From Rhodopseudomonas palustris (GTDB lineage Bacteria; Pseudomonadota; Alphaproteobacteria; Rhizobiales; Xanthobacteraceae), in the NCBI GenBank assembly GCA_016215605.1, contig JACRJB010000015.1, positions 38,889 to 102,888 of the forward strand: a stretch of 64,000 bases of DNA, read 5' to 3'. A model generated the notes under the pieces. The model had not been told where the DNA came from. It made no database searches and saw only the letters and a program-made list of their open reading frames with translations. Below are positions 8,209 to 17,706 of the stretch, one piece after another. How positions within the stretch are numbered: position 1 is the first letter of the stretch; each line of letters begins with the position of its first letter. The position numbers and the translations under genes were made by a program.

Positions 8209-8394
8209 TCGCGCCGCGCAGGCATTGTCGCCGTCGTCATCACGCTCCCGTTATCAAGCGTTACCCGCGCTTGCGATGTTCCGATCGGAGGTTGCCGATC
8301 CGGATGTTGCCCCCTAAGATATCTTCAAGAAACACAACTAAAACGTGAAATGGCTGCCGTGCAATGCGGCGGTGCGAAATGAACGAGAGGGCCG

Positions 8395-8880
8395 ATGGCC
8401 AAGATTTCACTGATCGTCAATGGCAATCCCGTGACCGCGAACGTCGACCCGCGCACGCTGCTGGTGCAGTTTCTGCGCGAACATCTGCGGCTCACCGGCA
8501 CCCATGTCGGCTGTGACACCTCGCAGTGCGGCGCCTGCGTCGTCCACGTCGACGGCAAGGCGGTGAAGTCCTGCACCACGCTGGCGGTGATGGCGGACGG
8601 CCACGAGGTGACGACGATCGAGGGACTTGCGGCCGACGGCGCGCCGCTGCATCCGATGCAGGAAGCCTTCCGTGAGAATCATGGCCTGCAGTGCGGTTTC
8701 TGCACCCCGGGCATGATCATGACCGCGGTCGATCTGGTGAAGCGCAAGGGCCACGATCTGTCCGACGCCACGATTCGCGAGGAGCTCGAGGGCAATCTGT
8801 GCCGCTGCACCGGCTATCAGAACATCGTGCTGTCGATCGCGGCCGGCGCCAAGGCGATGGCGAATTCCGACCGCGCATAA
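8395..8880 (+). CDS. coxS: Molybdenum hydroxylase / CO-dehydrogenase-type small [2Fe-2S] subunit CoxS
   Basis: The product has 161 residues with two [2Fe-2S] sites. The plant-ferredoxin-type site uses C40, C45, C48 and C60 ([16 protein letters not shown]). The helical-domain site uses C100, C103, C136 and C138 (CGFCTPGM and LCRCTGYQ). The subunit passes electrons from the molybdopterin site of the large subunit to FAD of the medium subunit. In related clusters coxL follows directly. Here the next gene, 46 bp on, is coxM. The subunit is complete. Confidence 0.93.
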   Translation: MAKISLIVNGNPVTANVDPRTLLVQFLREHLRLTGTHVGCDTSQCGACVVHVDGKAVKSCTTLAVMADGHEVTTIEGLAADGAPLHPMQEAFRENHGLQCGFCTPGMIMTAVDLVKRKGHDLSDATIREELEGNLCRCTGYQNIVLSIAAGAKAMANSDRA

Positions 8881-8926
8881 TGCGTCACGGACCGAGATAA
8901 GCGCAGGCTAGGGCCAGGGAAGCTCA

Positions 8927-9733
8927 ATGTACGAATTCAAATATCATCGCCCCGCGACCGTCCGTCAGGCTGCGAATCTGCTGATCAAGAACGAGGACGC
9001 CAAGGTGATCGCCGGCGGCCACACGCTGCTGCCGGTGATGAAGCAGCGCCTCGCGGCGCCGCCGCATCTGGTCGACCTGTCGCATGTCGAGGGCCTCGAC
9101 GGCATCGAGATGAAGGGCCGTTCGCTGGTGATCGGCGCCACCGCCAAGCACGCCGATGTCGCCAATTCGCCGATCGTCGGCGAGGCGATTCCGGCGCTGG
9201 CCGAGCTGGCGTCGCTGATCGGCGATCCGGCGGTGCGCCACAAGGGCACGATCGGCGGCTCGCTCGCCAACAACGACCCGACCGCGGACTATCCGGCGGC
9301 GGTGATGGCGCTCGGCGCCACCATCGTCACCAACAAGCGCAAGCTGAAGCCGGAAGAGTTCTTCCAGGGCCTTTTCACCACCGCGCTGGAGCCGGACGAG
9401 ATCATCGTCAAGGTGCAGTTTCCGCTGCCGAAGAAGGCCGCCTACGTCAAATTCCGCAACCAGGCCTCGCGCTACGCGCTGGTCGGCGTGTTCGTCGCGC
9501 GGCGACCGTCGGATGTCGCCGTGGCGGTGACCGGCGCCGGCTCCGAGGGCGTGTTCCGCGTCACGGCGTTCGAGGAAGCGCTGAAGGCACGCTTCAATGC
9601 GAAGTCGCTCGACGGCATCCACGTCCCGCACGACGGGCTGAACAGCGATCTGCACGGCAGCGCCGAATATCGCGCGCATCTGATCGGCGTGCTGGCCAAG
9701 CGTGCGGTCGATGCCGCCAACGGCAAGGCGTGA
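8927..9733 (+). CDS. coxM: Molybdenum hydroxylase / CO-dehydrogenase-type medium FAD subunit CoxM
   Basis: The product has 268 residues and an FAD_binding_5 fold. Both FAD-pyrophosphate motifs are present: AGGHTLLP at about 29-36 and TIGGS at about 108-112. A C-terminal CO_deh_flav domain follows. It is about the normal family length and looks intact. It needs a large molybdopterin subunit to act, and none is encoded between coxS and coxM or elsewhere in the window. The substrate (CO or another small molecule) therefore cannot be read from the active-site loop. Confidence 0.92.
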   Translation: MYEFKYHRPATVRQAANLLIKNEDAKVIAGGHTLLPVMKQRLAAPPHLVDLSHVEGLDGIEMKGRSLVIGATAKHADVANSPIVGEAIPALAELASLIGDPAVRHKGTIGGSLANNDPTADYPAAVMALGATIVTNKRKLKPEEFFQGLFTTALEPDEIIVKVQFPLPKKAAYVKFRNQASRYALVGVFVARRPSDVAVAVTGAGSEGVFRVTAFEEALKARFNAKSLDGIHVPHDGLNSDLHGSAEYRAHLIGVLAKRAVDAANGKA

Positions 9734-9766
9734 CCTTGCGATCGGACCGCGCATGAGCGTTACCCC

Positions 9767-10675
<909 letters not shown>

Positions 10676-10718
10676 CAAGCTTTTGGTTCATCTTCAGCGT
10701 TGCCCCGATTGCGGCGCG

Positions 10719-10826
10719 CTCCCTCGCCCCGCTCTTGCGGGGAGAGGGTCGGGGTGAGGGGCGGCCCCAGGCACCGTGCTCGCGTCGCCCTCACCCCACC
10801 CCTCTCCCGCAAGCGGGAGAGGGAGC
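10719..10826. repeat. Palindromic repeat, family C (CTCTCCCGC type), between coxD and coxE
   Basis: Two hairpins of the CTCTCCCGCAAGCGGGAGAG type stand face to face: GCCCCGCTCTTGCGGGGAGAG on the left and CCTCTCCCGCAAGCGGGAGA on the right, joined by a GGGGTGAGGG...CCCTCACCCC arm. A single hairpin of the same family lies between paaA and paaB. Confidence 0.8.
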
Positions 10827-10890
10827 AGGCCGTGCGGGCGGCGAGGCTGTGCACTGACTAAGAGCGACATTGTGCACTGATTGAGAGTTT

Positions 10891-10987
10891 GTCATTCCGG
10901 GGCGCGCCCCTTGGCGCGAACCCGGAATCTGAAACGGGCAGGACGGCAGAGATTCCGGGCTCGCGCTGCGCGCGCCCCGGAATGACG
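10891..10987. repeat. Palindromic repeat, family B (GTCATTCCGGGGCGCGC type), upstream of coxE
   Basis: The outer arms GTCATTCCGGGGCGCGCCCC and GCGCGCCCCGGAATGAC, and the inner arms CCCGGAATCT / AGATTCCGGG, form a long hairpin. Related copies are at 53426-53575, 58366, 58686 and 63421-63566. It ends about 20 bp before coxE, so it must lie in the coxE leader or read-through RNA. Confidence 0.85.
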
Positions 10988-11006
10988 AATGATAGGTCCT
11001 TGAGCG

Positions 11007-12224
11007 ATGCAGCGTAACCCGATGACCGCGATGGATCACCTCAACCCGCCGACCGGGATGATGGCCGACAATGTCGTCGGCTTTGCGCGGGCGCTGCGCG
11101 CCGCCGGGTTGCCGGTCGGGCCGGGCGCGGTGATCGATGCGCTGGAGGCGCTGAAGCTGATCGAGATCGGCAACCGGCAGGACGTCTACGCCACGCTGGA
11201 AGCGATCTTCGTCAAGCGGCACGAGCACGCGCTGATCTTCGCCCAGGCGTTCGCGCTGTTCTTCCGCGCCGCGGAGGAATGGCAGCACATGCTGGATTCG
11301 ATCCCGCTGCCGGATCACGCCAAGAAGAAGCCACCGCCGGCGTCGCGCCGGGTGCAGGAGGCGATGGCGCCGTCGACGACGCGCGACTTTCCCTCCGCCG
11401 AGGAGCAGGAAGTGCGGCTCGCGGTGTCCGACAAGGAGATTCTGCAGAAGAAGGACTTCGCGCAGATGAGCGCGGCGGAGATCGCCGAGGTGACGCGGTC
11501 GATCGCGCGGATGCGGCTGCCGCAGGCGGAGCTGCGCACCCGCCGCGTCCGGCCCGACAAGCGCGGCCTCAAGCTCGATTTGCGCCGCACTTTGCGTGCC
11601 AGTCTGCGCACCGGCGGCGACATCGTCGACATCCGCAAGCTCGGGCTGATCGACAAGCCGGCGCCGATCGTTGCGCTGCTGGATATCTCCGGCTCGATGA
11701 GCGAGTACACGCGGCTGTTTCTGCACTTCCTCCACGCCATCACCGACGACCGCAAGCGCGTCTCGACCTTCCTGTTCGGCACCCGGCTGACCAACGTCAC
11801 CCGCGCCTTGCGTGCGCGCGATCCCGACGAGGCGCTGGCGAGTTGCACGTCGTCGGTCGAGGATTGGGCCGGCGGCACTCGGATCGCGACCTCGCTGCAC
11901 GGCTTCAACAAGCTGTGGGCCCGCCGGGTGCTGGGGCAGGGCGCCATCGTGCTGCTGATCTCCGACGGGCTGGAGCGCGAGGCCGATTCCAAGCTCGCCT
12001 TCGAGATGGACCGCCTGCATCGCTCCTGCCGGCGGCTGATCTGGCTCAATCCGCTGTTGCGCTATGACGGTTTCGAGCCACGCGCACAGGGCATCAAAAT
12101 GATGCTGCCGCACGTTGACGAATTCCGGCCGGTGCATAATTTGACCTCGATGCGGGGGCTGATCGAGGCGCTGTCCTCGGCGCCGCCGCCGCACCATTTC
12201 AGCGCGATCCGCTCGGCCGCGTAG
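11007..12224 (+). CDS. coxE: VWA-domain protein CoxE
   Basis: The product has 405 residues. The C-terminal half is a von Willebrand A domain with the MIDAS motif DISGSMSEYT near residue 226. The N-terminal half is the helical CoxE domain. CoxE works with the AAA+ protein CoxD in active-site assembly of CO dehydrogenase. Three in-frame ATGs (11007, 11022, 11031) make the exact start uncertain. A 331-bp gap filled with repeats separates it from coxD, unlike the tight spacing elsewhere in the cluster. Confidence 0.9.
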   Translation: MQRNPMTAMDHLNPPTGMMADNVVGFARALRAAGLPVGPGAVIDALEALKLIEIGNRQDVYATLEAIFVKRHEHALIFAQAFALFFRAAEEWQHMLDSIPLPDHAKKKPPPASRRVQEAMAPSTTRDFPSAEEQEVRLAVSDKEILQKKDFAQMSAAEIAEVTRSIARMRLPQAELRTRRVRPDKRGLKLDLRRTLRASLRTGGDIVDIRKLGLIDKPAPIVALLDISGSMSEYTRLFLHFLHAITDDRKRVSTFLFGTRLTNVTRALRARDPDEALASCTSSVEDWAGGTRIATSLHGFNKLWARRVLGQGAIVLLISDGLEREADSKLAFEMDRLHRSCRRLIWLNPLLRYDGFEPRAQGIKMMLPHVDEFRPVHNLTSMRGLIEALSSAPPPHHFSAIRSAA

Positions 12225-12251
12225 CCAAGTCATTCGCAGAGGAGACGTCCG

Positions 12252-12575
12252 ATGCTCGACCGCGACGAAGACATTCTCAAAGCGGCGGAAGACTGGAAGA
12301 AGGCCGGCCACGGCGTGGCGCTCGCCACCGTGGTCGAGACCTGGGGCTCGGCGCCGCGCCCCGCCGGCTCCAGCCTGGTGATCAACAACGACGGCACCTT
12401 CCTCGGCTCGGTGTCCGGCGGCTGCGTCGAAGGCGCGGTGGTGACCGAGGCGCTCGACGTGATCGAGAGCGGCGCGCCGAAGCTGCTCGAATTCGGCGTC
12501 GCCGACGAGACCGCCTGGAAGGTCGGCCTGTCCTGCGGCGGCACCATCCGGGTATTCGTCGAGAAGGTCGGTTAG
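12252..12575 (+). CDS. coxF: XdhC/CoxF-type maturation protein, N-terminal half only
   Basis: The product has 107 residues and begins after GCAGAGGAGACGTCCG. It matches the N-terminal XdhC_CoxI domain: ATVVETWGSAPRPAGSSLVI, then GSVSGGCVEGAVVTEA and GLSCGGTIRVFVE. XdhC proteins bind molybdenum cofactor, promote its sulfuration and insert it into xanthine-dehydrogenase-family enzymes. Only the N-terminal domain is present. The Rossmann-type C-terminal domain is encoded by the next gene, so the function is split over two polypeptides, as in other alphaproteobacterial cox clusters. Confidence 0.88.
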   Translation: MLDRDEDILKAAEDWKKAGHGVALATVVETWGSAPRPAGSSLVINNDGTFLGSVSGGCVEGAVVTEALDVIESGAPKLLEFGVADETAWKVGLSCGGTIRVFVEKVG

Positions 12576-12604
12576 TCGCAGGGGCGAGGAAGTGAGAGTC
12601 TCTC

Positions 12605-12720
12605 CGTCATTGCAGAGCGAAGCAAGCCAGAAGCGCGGTGCACTGAGCTGGATTGCTTCGTCGCGGAGCCTGTCCTCGGACGGCGCTGAGCGCCGATCCG
12701 GGGGCTCCTCACAATGACGG
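12605..12720. repeat. Palindromic repeat, family E (CGTCATTGCGAG...CTGGATTGCTTCG type)
   Basis: The outer arms CCGTCATTGC / CAATGACGG and the inner parts GAAGCAAGCCAG / CTGGATTGCTTC are characteristic. Better copies lie at 55852-55934 and in the second half of the 58366-59000 tandem unit. It lies between the two XdhC half genes. Confidence 0.8.
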
Positions 12721-12784
12721 AGTTTCATTTCCAGGGCCGTTATCTTCGGCTTGGTTCTGATGTGCGATTGAAGCAAGTGGGGCC

Positions 12785-13492
12785 GTGACTGTGAAGTTCG
12801 AAACACTGCAGCAACTCAATGCCGAACGCGCCGCGCGCCGTCCGGCTGTGGTTATCACCGACACGGCGACCGGCGAACAGCGGCTGGTGAAGGCCGCCGA
12901 GATCGCCGCCGATCCGCTCGCCGCGGAGCTCGGCAAGCAGCTGCGCATGGGCAAGAGCGCGACCATCGAGGCAAATGGCAAGAAGCTGTTTCTCAACGTC
13001 TATGCGCCGACCGCCAGACTGGTGATCGTGGGCGCCGTGCATATCAGCCAGGCGCTGGCGCCGCTGGCGCGCTCGCTCGGCTACGACGTCACCGTGGTCG
13101 ATCCGCGCACCGCCTTCGCCAGTCCGGAGCGCTTCCCCGACGTGCCGCTGATCGCCGAGTGGCCGGACGTCGCGCTGCCGCCGCTGAACATCGATCACTA
13201 CACCGCCTTCGTCGCGCTCACGCACGATCCGAAGATCGACGATCCGGCGCTGCTGCATGCGTTCGCGCGCGACTGCTTCTACATCGGCGCGCTCGGCTCG
13301 AAGAAGACCCACGCCCGGCGCGTCGACCGCCTGAAGGAGCAGGGCGCCTCCGAGGCGGACGTCGCCCGCATCCACGCGCCGATCGGGCTGTCGATCGGTG
13401 CGGTGTCGCCGTCGGAGATCGCGGTGTCGATCATGGCCGAGATCACCGCGACGCTGCGGATGCCGGCGTCGTCCAAGGCGGCTGCGGCATGA
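12785..13492 (+). CDS. XdhC family protein, C-terminal Rossmann half (CoxI-like)
   Basis: The product is 235 residues from GTG 12785. After a short N-terminal region it carries the XdhC_C NAD-binding-like core VIVGAVHISQALAPLARSLG near residue 80, the conserved ALTHDPKIDDPAL segment and YIGALGSKKTHARRVDRL. The C-terminus IGLSIGAVSPSEIAVSIMAE is typical of the family. It probably acts with the preceding N-terminal half on Mo cofactor handling. Its stop overlaps the start of the next gene (ATGA), so translation is likely coupled. Confidence 0.88.
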   Translation: MTVKFETLQQLNAERAARRPAVVITDTATGEQRLVKAAEIAADPLAAELGKQLRMGKSATIEANGKKLFLNVYAPTARLVIVGAVHISQALAPLARSLGYDVTVVDPRTAFASPERFPDVPLIAEWPDVALPPLNIDHYTAFVALTHDPKIDDPALLHAFARDCFYIGALGSKKTHARRVDRLKEQGASEADVARIHAPIGLSIGAVSPSEIAVSIMAEITATLRMPASSKAAAA

Positions 13493-15090
13493 AATTCGGT
13501 CCGCGCCGCCCGGCCGATGCGATCGGCGGCGTCACCGTGCATTCGCTGCGGCAGAACGGCCTGCTGCTGAAGAAGGGCACCGCGATCGGCGCGGCCGAGG
13601 TCGCCGCGCTCGAAAAAGCCTGCGTGGCCGAGATCGTCGTGGTGCAGCTCGAGCCGGGCGACGTCTCCGAAGACGTCGCCGCCGCCGACGTGGCGAAAGC
13701 CGTCGCCGGCGACGGCGTCCACGTCGAGCGCGCCTTCACCGGCCGCGCCAATCTGTTCGCGCAGCGCCCCGGCGTGCTGGTGGTCGATCGCGCCGCGGTG
13801 GATCGCGTCAACGCGGTCGACGAGGCGATCACCTTCGCGACGCTGCCGGCGTTCAAGCCGGTGGTCGAAGGCGAGATGATCGCGACCGTCAAGCTGATCC
13901 CGTTCGGCGTCGAAGGCGAGCTGCGCGACGCCGCGGTGGCGGCGGCGCAGGGCTCGGCGCTGCGGGTCGCGCCCTATGTGATCAAGCGCGTCGGCATCGT
14001 CTCGACGCAACTGCCGGGCCTCGCCAGCAAGGTGATCGACAAGACGCTGCGCGTCACCGCCGAGCGGCTGGCGCCCGCCGGTGCCGAAATCATCGCCGAG
14101 CGCCGCATCGCGCATGACGAGACTGCGTTGACAGCGGCGCTGCAGGAGTTGCTCGGGCTCGGCGCCGAGCTGGTGATCGTGTTCGGCGCCTCGGCGATCG
14201 CCGACCGCCGCGACGTGATCCCGGCGGCGATCGGCGCCATCGGCGGAAAGATCGAACATTTCGGCATGCCGGTCGATCCCGGCAACCTGTTGCTGATCGG
14301 CTCGGCCTCCGGCGTGCCGGTGCTCGGCGCGCCGGGCTGCGCGCGCTCGCCGGTCGAGAACGGCTTCGACTGGGTGCTGATGCGGCTGCTCGCCGGGCTG
14401 AAAGTCACGCGCGCCGACATCACCGGCATGGGCGTCGGCGGCTTGTTGATGGAAATCGTGACGCGGCCGCAGCCGCGGCTGCCGGTCGCCGAAGGCGGCC
14501 GCAACGTCGCGGCGATCGTGCTCGCCGCCGGCCGCTCGACCCGGATGGGCGGGCCGAACAAATTGCTCGCCGAACTCGGCGGCGTGCCGCTGGTGCGGAT
14601 CGTCGCCGAACGATTGCAGGCGTCCAAGGCCGCGCGCGTCATCGTCGTCACCGGGCATCAGGCCGACAAGGTCGAGGCGGCGCTGGCCGGCCTCGACGTT
14701 GCGTTCGTCCACAATCCGGCCTTCGCCGAAGGGATCGCCTCGTCGGTGAAGGCCGGCATCGGCGCGGTCCCCCACGATGCCGACGGCGCCGCCGTCTGTC
14801 TCGGCGACATGCCGCTGATCGATGCCGAGCTGATCGACAGACTGATCGACGCGTTCGACCCCGATCGCGGCGCCCTGATCGCGGTGCCGGTGGCGGACGG
14901 CCGCCGCGGCAATCCGGTGCTGTGGTCGCGGCGTTTCTTCAGCGAGCTGATGACGCTCGACGGCGATATCGGCGCGCGGCATCTGATCGCCAAGCACGGC
15001 GAGGCGGTGGCCGAAGTGCCGGTCGACGGCCACGCTGCGTTTCTCGACATCGACACGCCCCAGGCGCTGGAAGACGCCCGCCGCGGCTGA
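13489..15090 (+). CDS. MoeA-like molybdopterin-binding / MobA-like nucleotidyltransferase fusion
   Basis: The product is 533 residues from ATG 13489; the longer track ORF begins in a shadow frame of the XdhC gene. Residues ~1-335 resemble the molybdopterin-binding MoeA/MogA fold (VIVFGASAIADRRDVIPAAI, MPVDPGNLLLIG, CARSPVENGFDWVL). From ~339 a GT-A nucleotidyltransferase starts with VLAAGRSTRMGGPNK and has the metal site LGDMPLID, as in MocA/MobA, which make the cytidine- or guanosine-dinucleotide form of the cofactor. Molybdenum hydroxylases use the cytosine form, so an MCD role is likely. It closes the cox cluster. Confidence 0.87.
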   Translation: MKFGPRRPADAIGGVTVHSLRQNGLLLKKGTAIGAAEVAALEKACVAEIVVVQLEPGDVSEDVAAADVAKAVAGDGVHVERAFTGRANLFAQRPGVLVVDRAAVDRVNAVDEAITFATLPAFKPVVEGEMIATVKLIPFGVEGELRDAAVAAAQGSALRVAPYVIKRVGIVSTQLPGLASKVIDKTLRVTAERLAPAGAEIIAERRIAHDETALTAALQELLGLGAELVIVFGASAIADRRDVIPAAIGAIGGKIEHFGMPVDPGNLLLIGSASGVPVLGAPGCARSPVENGFDWVLMRLLAGLKVTRADITGMGVGGLLMEIVTRPQPRLPVAEGGRNVAAIVLAAGRSTRMGGPNKLLAELGGVPLVRIVAERLQASKAARVIVVTGHQADKVEAALAGLDVAFVHNPAFAEGIASSVKAGIGAVPHDADGAAVCLGDMPLIDAELIDRLIDAFDPDRGALIAVPVADGRRGNPVLWSRRFFSELMTLDGDIGARHLIAKHGEAVAEVPVDGHAAFLDIDTPQALEDARRG

Positions 15091-15172
15091 CCGCCCGGAG
15101 CGACGGATTATTCACCAAGTTGAAAGTCCTTCCCGCTTAGAGTTCCGCCGGGTTTACTCGGGGGAGGGAATC

Positions 15173-15556
15173 TTGCCGACATTCGCTGTCGCGCGGCGTT
15201 GCGCCGCGCTTTTTGCTGCCTTGTTGATAGTTGTTGCGGGCGCGATCGCACCGGCCCAGGCCGCCGGCGCCTTCGCGGTCGGTAAATGTGGCGCTTACGG
15301 CAAGGCCTTCGACTATCCGGCTGAAACCGCCGCCGTTGCCGCGGCGCGCAAGCAATGCTCCGGCGACTGCACCACGATCACGATGCGGCGTGCCTGCGCG
15401 GCGCTGGCGATCGACCTCTTGAATCCGTGCGGGGCGCACGGCTACGCGGTCGAGCCGAAGATCTCGTCGTCGCTCAACGAGGCGACCCGCAAATGCTACG
15501 AATACGGCGGCAAGGAATGCGTGATCCGCGCCTGGGCCTGCGACGCCAAGGGCTGA
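15173..15556 (+). CDS. Secreted Cys-rich DUF4189-type protein
   Basis: The product has 127 residues from a TTG start after GGGGGAGGGAATC. The N-terminal segment RRCAALFAALLIVVAGAIAPAQA is a signal peptide with an AQA cleavage site. The mature part (~95 residues) has eight or more cysteines and the pattern GAYGKAFDYPAETAAVAAARKQC...C, which resembles DUF4189 domains. It is probably a disulfide-bonded periplasmic protein of unknown role. Confidence 0.75.
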   Translation: MPTFAVARRCAALFAALLIVVAGAIAPAQAAGAFAVGKCGAYGKAFDYPAETAAVAAARKQCSGDCTTITMRRACAALAIDLLNPCGAHGYAVEPKISSSLNEATRKCYEYGGKECVIRAWACDAKG

Positions 15557-15587
15557 CACGCCGGCCGGATTCCGCTACGGAGTCCGC

Positions 15588-15998
15588 ATGCAGTTCGACA
15601 CGAAAATTGCGTTGGTGATCCGCACCGACCTCGAAGCCTGGCAGAAGCTCAACGTCGCCGCGTTCCTGACCTCCGGAATCGCCGCGGCATTTCCGGAATG
15701 CATCGGCGAACCGTATCAGGACGGTGACGGCACGCCGTATCACGCGCTGATCGGCCAGCCGATCCTGATCTACGGCGCCGACCGTGCGGCGCTGTCCCGC
15801 GCGCTGGAGCGGGCTTTGGCCCGTAACGTCACGCCCGCCGTCTACACCGAGGACATGTTCAAGACGACACACGATGCCGCAAATCGCGAGGCGGTGCGGG
15901 CGGTGGCGCGCGCCGATCTCAATCTGGTCGGACTAGCAGTGCGCGCCGACCGCAAGGTGGTCGACAAGATCCTCGACGGCCTGAAATTCCACGCCTGA
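15588..15998 (+). CDS. DUF2000 family protein
   Basis: The product has 136 residues. The N-terminus KIALVIRTDLEAWQKLNVAAFLTSGI and the central LIGQPILIYGADRAALSRAL fit the DUF2000 family, whose structures resemble peptidyl-tRNA hydrolase 2-like folds. No catalytic assignment is possible. It lies 31 bp after the DUF4189 gene on the same strand. Confidence 0.75.
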   Translation: MQFDTKIALVIRTDLEAWQKLNVAAFLTSGIAAAFPECIGEPYQDGDGTPYHALIGQPILIYGADRAALSRALERALARNVTPAVYTEDMFKTTHDAANREAVRAVARADLNLVGLAVRADRKVVDKILDGLKFHA

Positions 15999-16031
15999 CC
16001 GCCGGCGGCTGCTGCCGCCGCGAGGTCGAAC

Positions 16032-16241
16032 TCAGTCCGGCATCGGCTGGGCGCGTTCGCCGGCGCCCGGGACGGGACGGCCGGTCTCCTTGCGCTCCTC
16101 GGCCCGGTAGTTCGCCTTGGTCGCGGCCTCGGTGAGCTGCTTCTCCGCGCCGCTGCGCTTGCGGTTGCGCATCAGCGCGTAGGCCATCGCGATCGGCAGG
16201 ATCAGCAGGCCGATCCCCCACAGCCATTCGGTCGACATCAT
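16032..16241 (-). CDS. Small single-pass membrane protein, unknown function
   Basis: The product is 69 residues when started at the double ATG at 16241/16238, which follows CAAGGGAGTGCGCC, a good ribosome binding site. One membrane helix (WLWGIGLLILPIAMAYALM) is followed by a basic, charged cytoplasmic tail. No family was recognised. Confidence 0.65.
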   Translation of the reverse strand: MMSTEWLWGIGLLILPIAMAYALMRNRKRSGAEKQLTEAATKANYRAEERKETGRPVPGAGERAQPMPD

Positions 16242-16461
16242 GGCGCACTCCCTTGTCGTTATCGACGACAATCCCAAGCCGCTGCGGTCGTTCCCCCGCG
16301 CGAGTTCCCGCACTGTCGCAGGCGAGCGCACGCCGTCGCGCGGGAGCAGGGGTGATGCCGTTAGCAACTTGGAAAGGGTGTCGTGGCGCGGCCGGCCGGC
16401 GTAAGGGCTCCCTTAAGCTCGGACCTCTCATGTAGCGCGGAGTTTGTGGACCCGCGGCTGC

Positions 16462-17610
16462 ATGAATCAGATCGTCTCCGACCAGCTTTCGAAACTGCGC
16501 CGGCTGCCGGCCGCGGATGTCGGCGATCCCGAGCTGCTGAACCGGCTGGCGCAGCGGCGGTCGCTGATCGTCAACCTGTTTCTCAACTGGCTGGCCATCA
16601 GCATCGATCTGGTCGCGCTCGATCCCCGGCATCTCGAATATGCGCTGGCGTTGCGGCTGGGCGGCGTGACCGTGCTCGGCCTGATCGGGCTGGGGCTGAA
16701 CCTGTGGTCCGGCAACAAGGCGCTGCAATCGGCCGTGCATGCGGCGATGATCGTGACCTTCGTCGGCACCGTGGTGACGATCGGCCAATGGGCGAACGAG
16801 CCCTATGCCGGGCGCTACATGATGGTGGCGCTGTTCCTGATCTTCTGTGCGGCGCTGCTGTCCGCGCTGCCGTGGCGCATGACGCAGATCATGACGATCT
16901 CGTCGACCGTGGTCTACGTCGCGATCACGGCGAGCGGCCTCGAGTGGCCGCCTGCGCTCGAGAACTTCGACCTGGTAGTTTGCGCGGTGGTGTGCGGCCT
17001 GCTGGCGCTGCGCGGCCGCCGCCGCAAGGACATCCAGATCGCGGAGCTCGAGGCGATCCGCCGCAACGACGCGCAGCTGCAGAACTCGCTGCGGCAGGCC
17101 AACGAGGCGCTCAGCAAGCTGTCGAACACCGACCCTCTGACCGGCGCCTTCAACCGCCGCTACCTCGACGAACTGATCGAGCACGACGCCGCTTCGATCG
17201 TGCCGTCGCTCGGGCAGGGCGTGCTGATGATCGATGTCGATCATTTCAAGCTGTTCAACGACCATGCCGGCCACGCCGCCGGCGACCGCTGCCTGCAACA
17301 GATCGTCGCCGCGATCCGCCAGAGCGTGCGTCCGTCCTGCGACATCGTGGTGCGCTACGGCGGCGAGGAGTTCGCCGTCATCCTGCCGGGAATGGATCTC
17401 CCCGATCTGCTCAACGCCGCCGACCGGCTGCGCCGCGCCGTCAGCGATCTCGGGATCCGGCACCCGGCGCGGGGGCCCGACCACGTCGTGACCGTCAGCA
17501 TCGGCGCTGCGATCGCCGAGCCCGACGAGGGTCTGTCCAGCGCCATCCTGCGCGCCGACCAATCGCTGTATCGCGCCAAACGGACCGGACGGAACCGCGT
17601 CCTGGCCTGA
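16462..17610 (+). CDS. Membrane-anchored diguanylate cyclase (GGDEF)
   Basis: The product is 382 residues from ATG 16462 (a TTG at 16444 is possible). About six hydrophobic segments fill the first ~195 residues. A short coiled region follows, then a GGDEF domain beginning with SNTDPLTGAFNRRYLDELI. The active-site motif is GGEEF near residue 300, so it should make c-di-GMP from two GTP. The usual RxxD inhibitory site before the motif is not present (PSCD at that place), so feedback inhibition through it is unlikely. It is monocistronic. Confidence 0.9.
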   Translation: MNQIVSDQLSKLRRLPAADVGDPELLNRLAQRRSLIVNLFLNWLAISIDLVALDPRHLEYALALRLGGVTVLGLIGLGLNLWSGNKALQSAVHAAMIVTFVGTVVTIGQWANEPYAGRYMMVALFLIFCAALLSALPWRMTQIMTISSTVVYVAITASGLEWPPALENFDLVVCAVVCGLLALRGRRRKDIQIAELEAIRRNDAQLQNSLRQANEALSKLSNTDPLTGAFNRRYLDELIEHDAASIVPSLGQGVLMIDVDHFKLFNDHAGHAAGDRCLQQIVAAIRQSVRPSCDIVVRYGGEEFAVILPGMDLPDLLNAADRLRRAVSDLGIRHPARGPDHVVTVSIGAAIAEPDEGLSSAILRADQSLYRAKRTGRNRVLA

Positions 17611-17680
17611 GCGTCTCCGGCCGCCGAGAGTCGACCCCTCCAGATCGGTCACACCTCAAATCGGTACTACTGTGGGATTG

Positions 17681-17706
17681 AATATGACTGACCGGTCAGT
17701 CATATT
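17681..17706. promoter_or_regulatory. Perfect 26-bp palindromic operator at the tetR start
   Basis: The sequence is a perfect inverted repeat with half site AATATGACTGACC and its exact complement. It ends at the base before the GTG start codon of the TetR gene. TetR repressors bind such palindromes to block their own transcription, so this is the likely operator for the 17707-21321 efflux operon. Confidence 0.85.

Noticed and set aside
16001-16022. GC-rich inverted repeat CCGGCGGC/GCCGCCG after the DUF2000 gene
   Set aside because: It has no T-run and is of a kind expected by chance in DNA of this composition, so it was not called a terminator.
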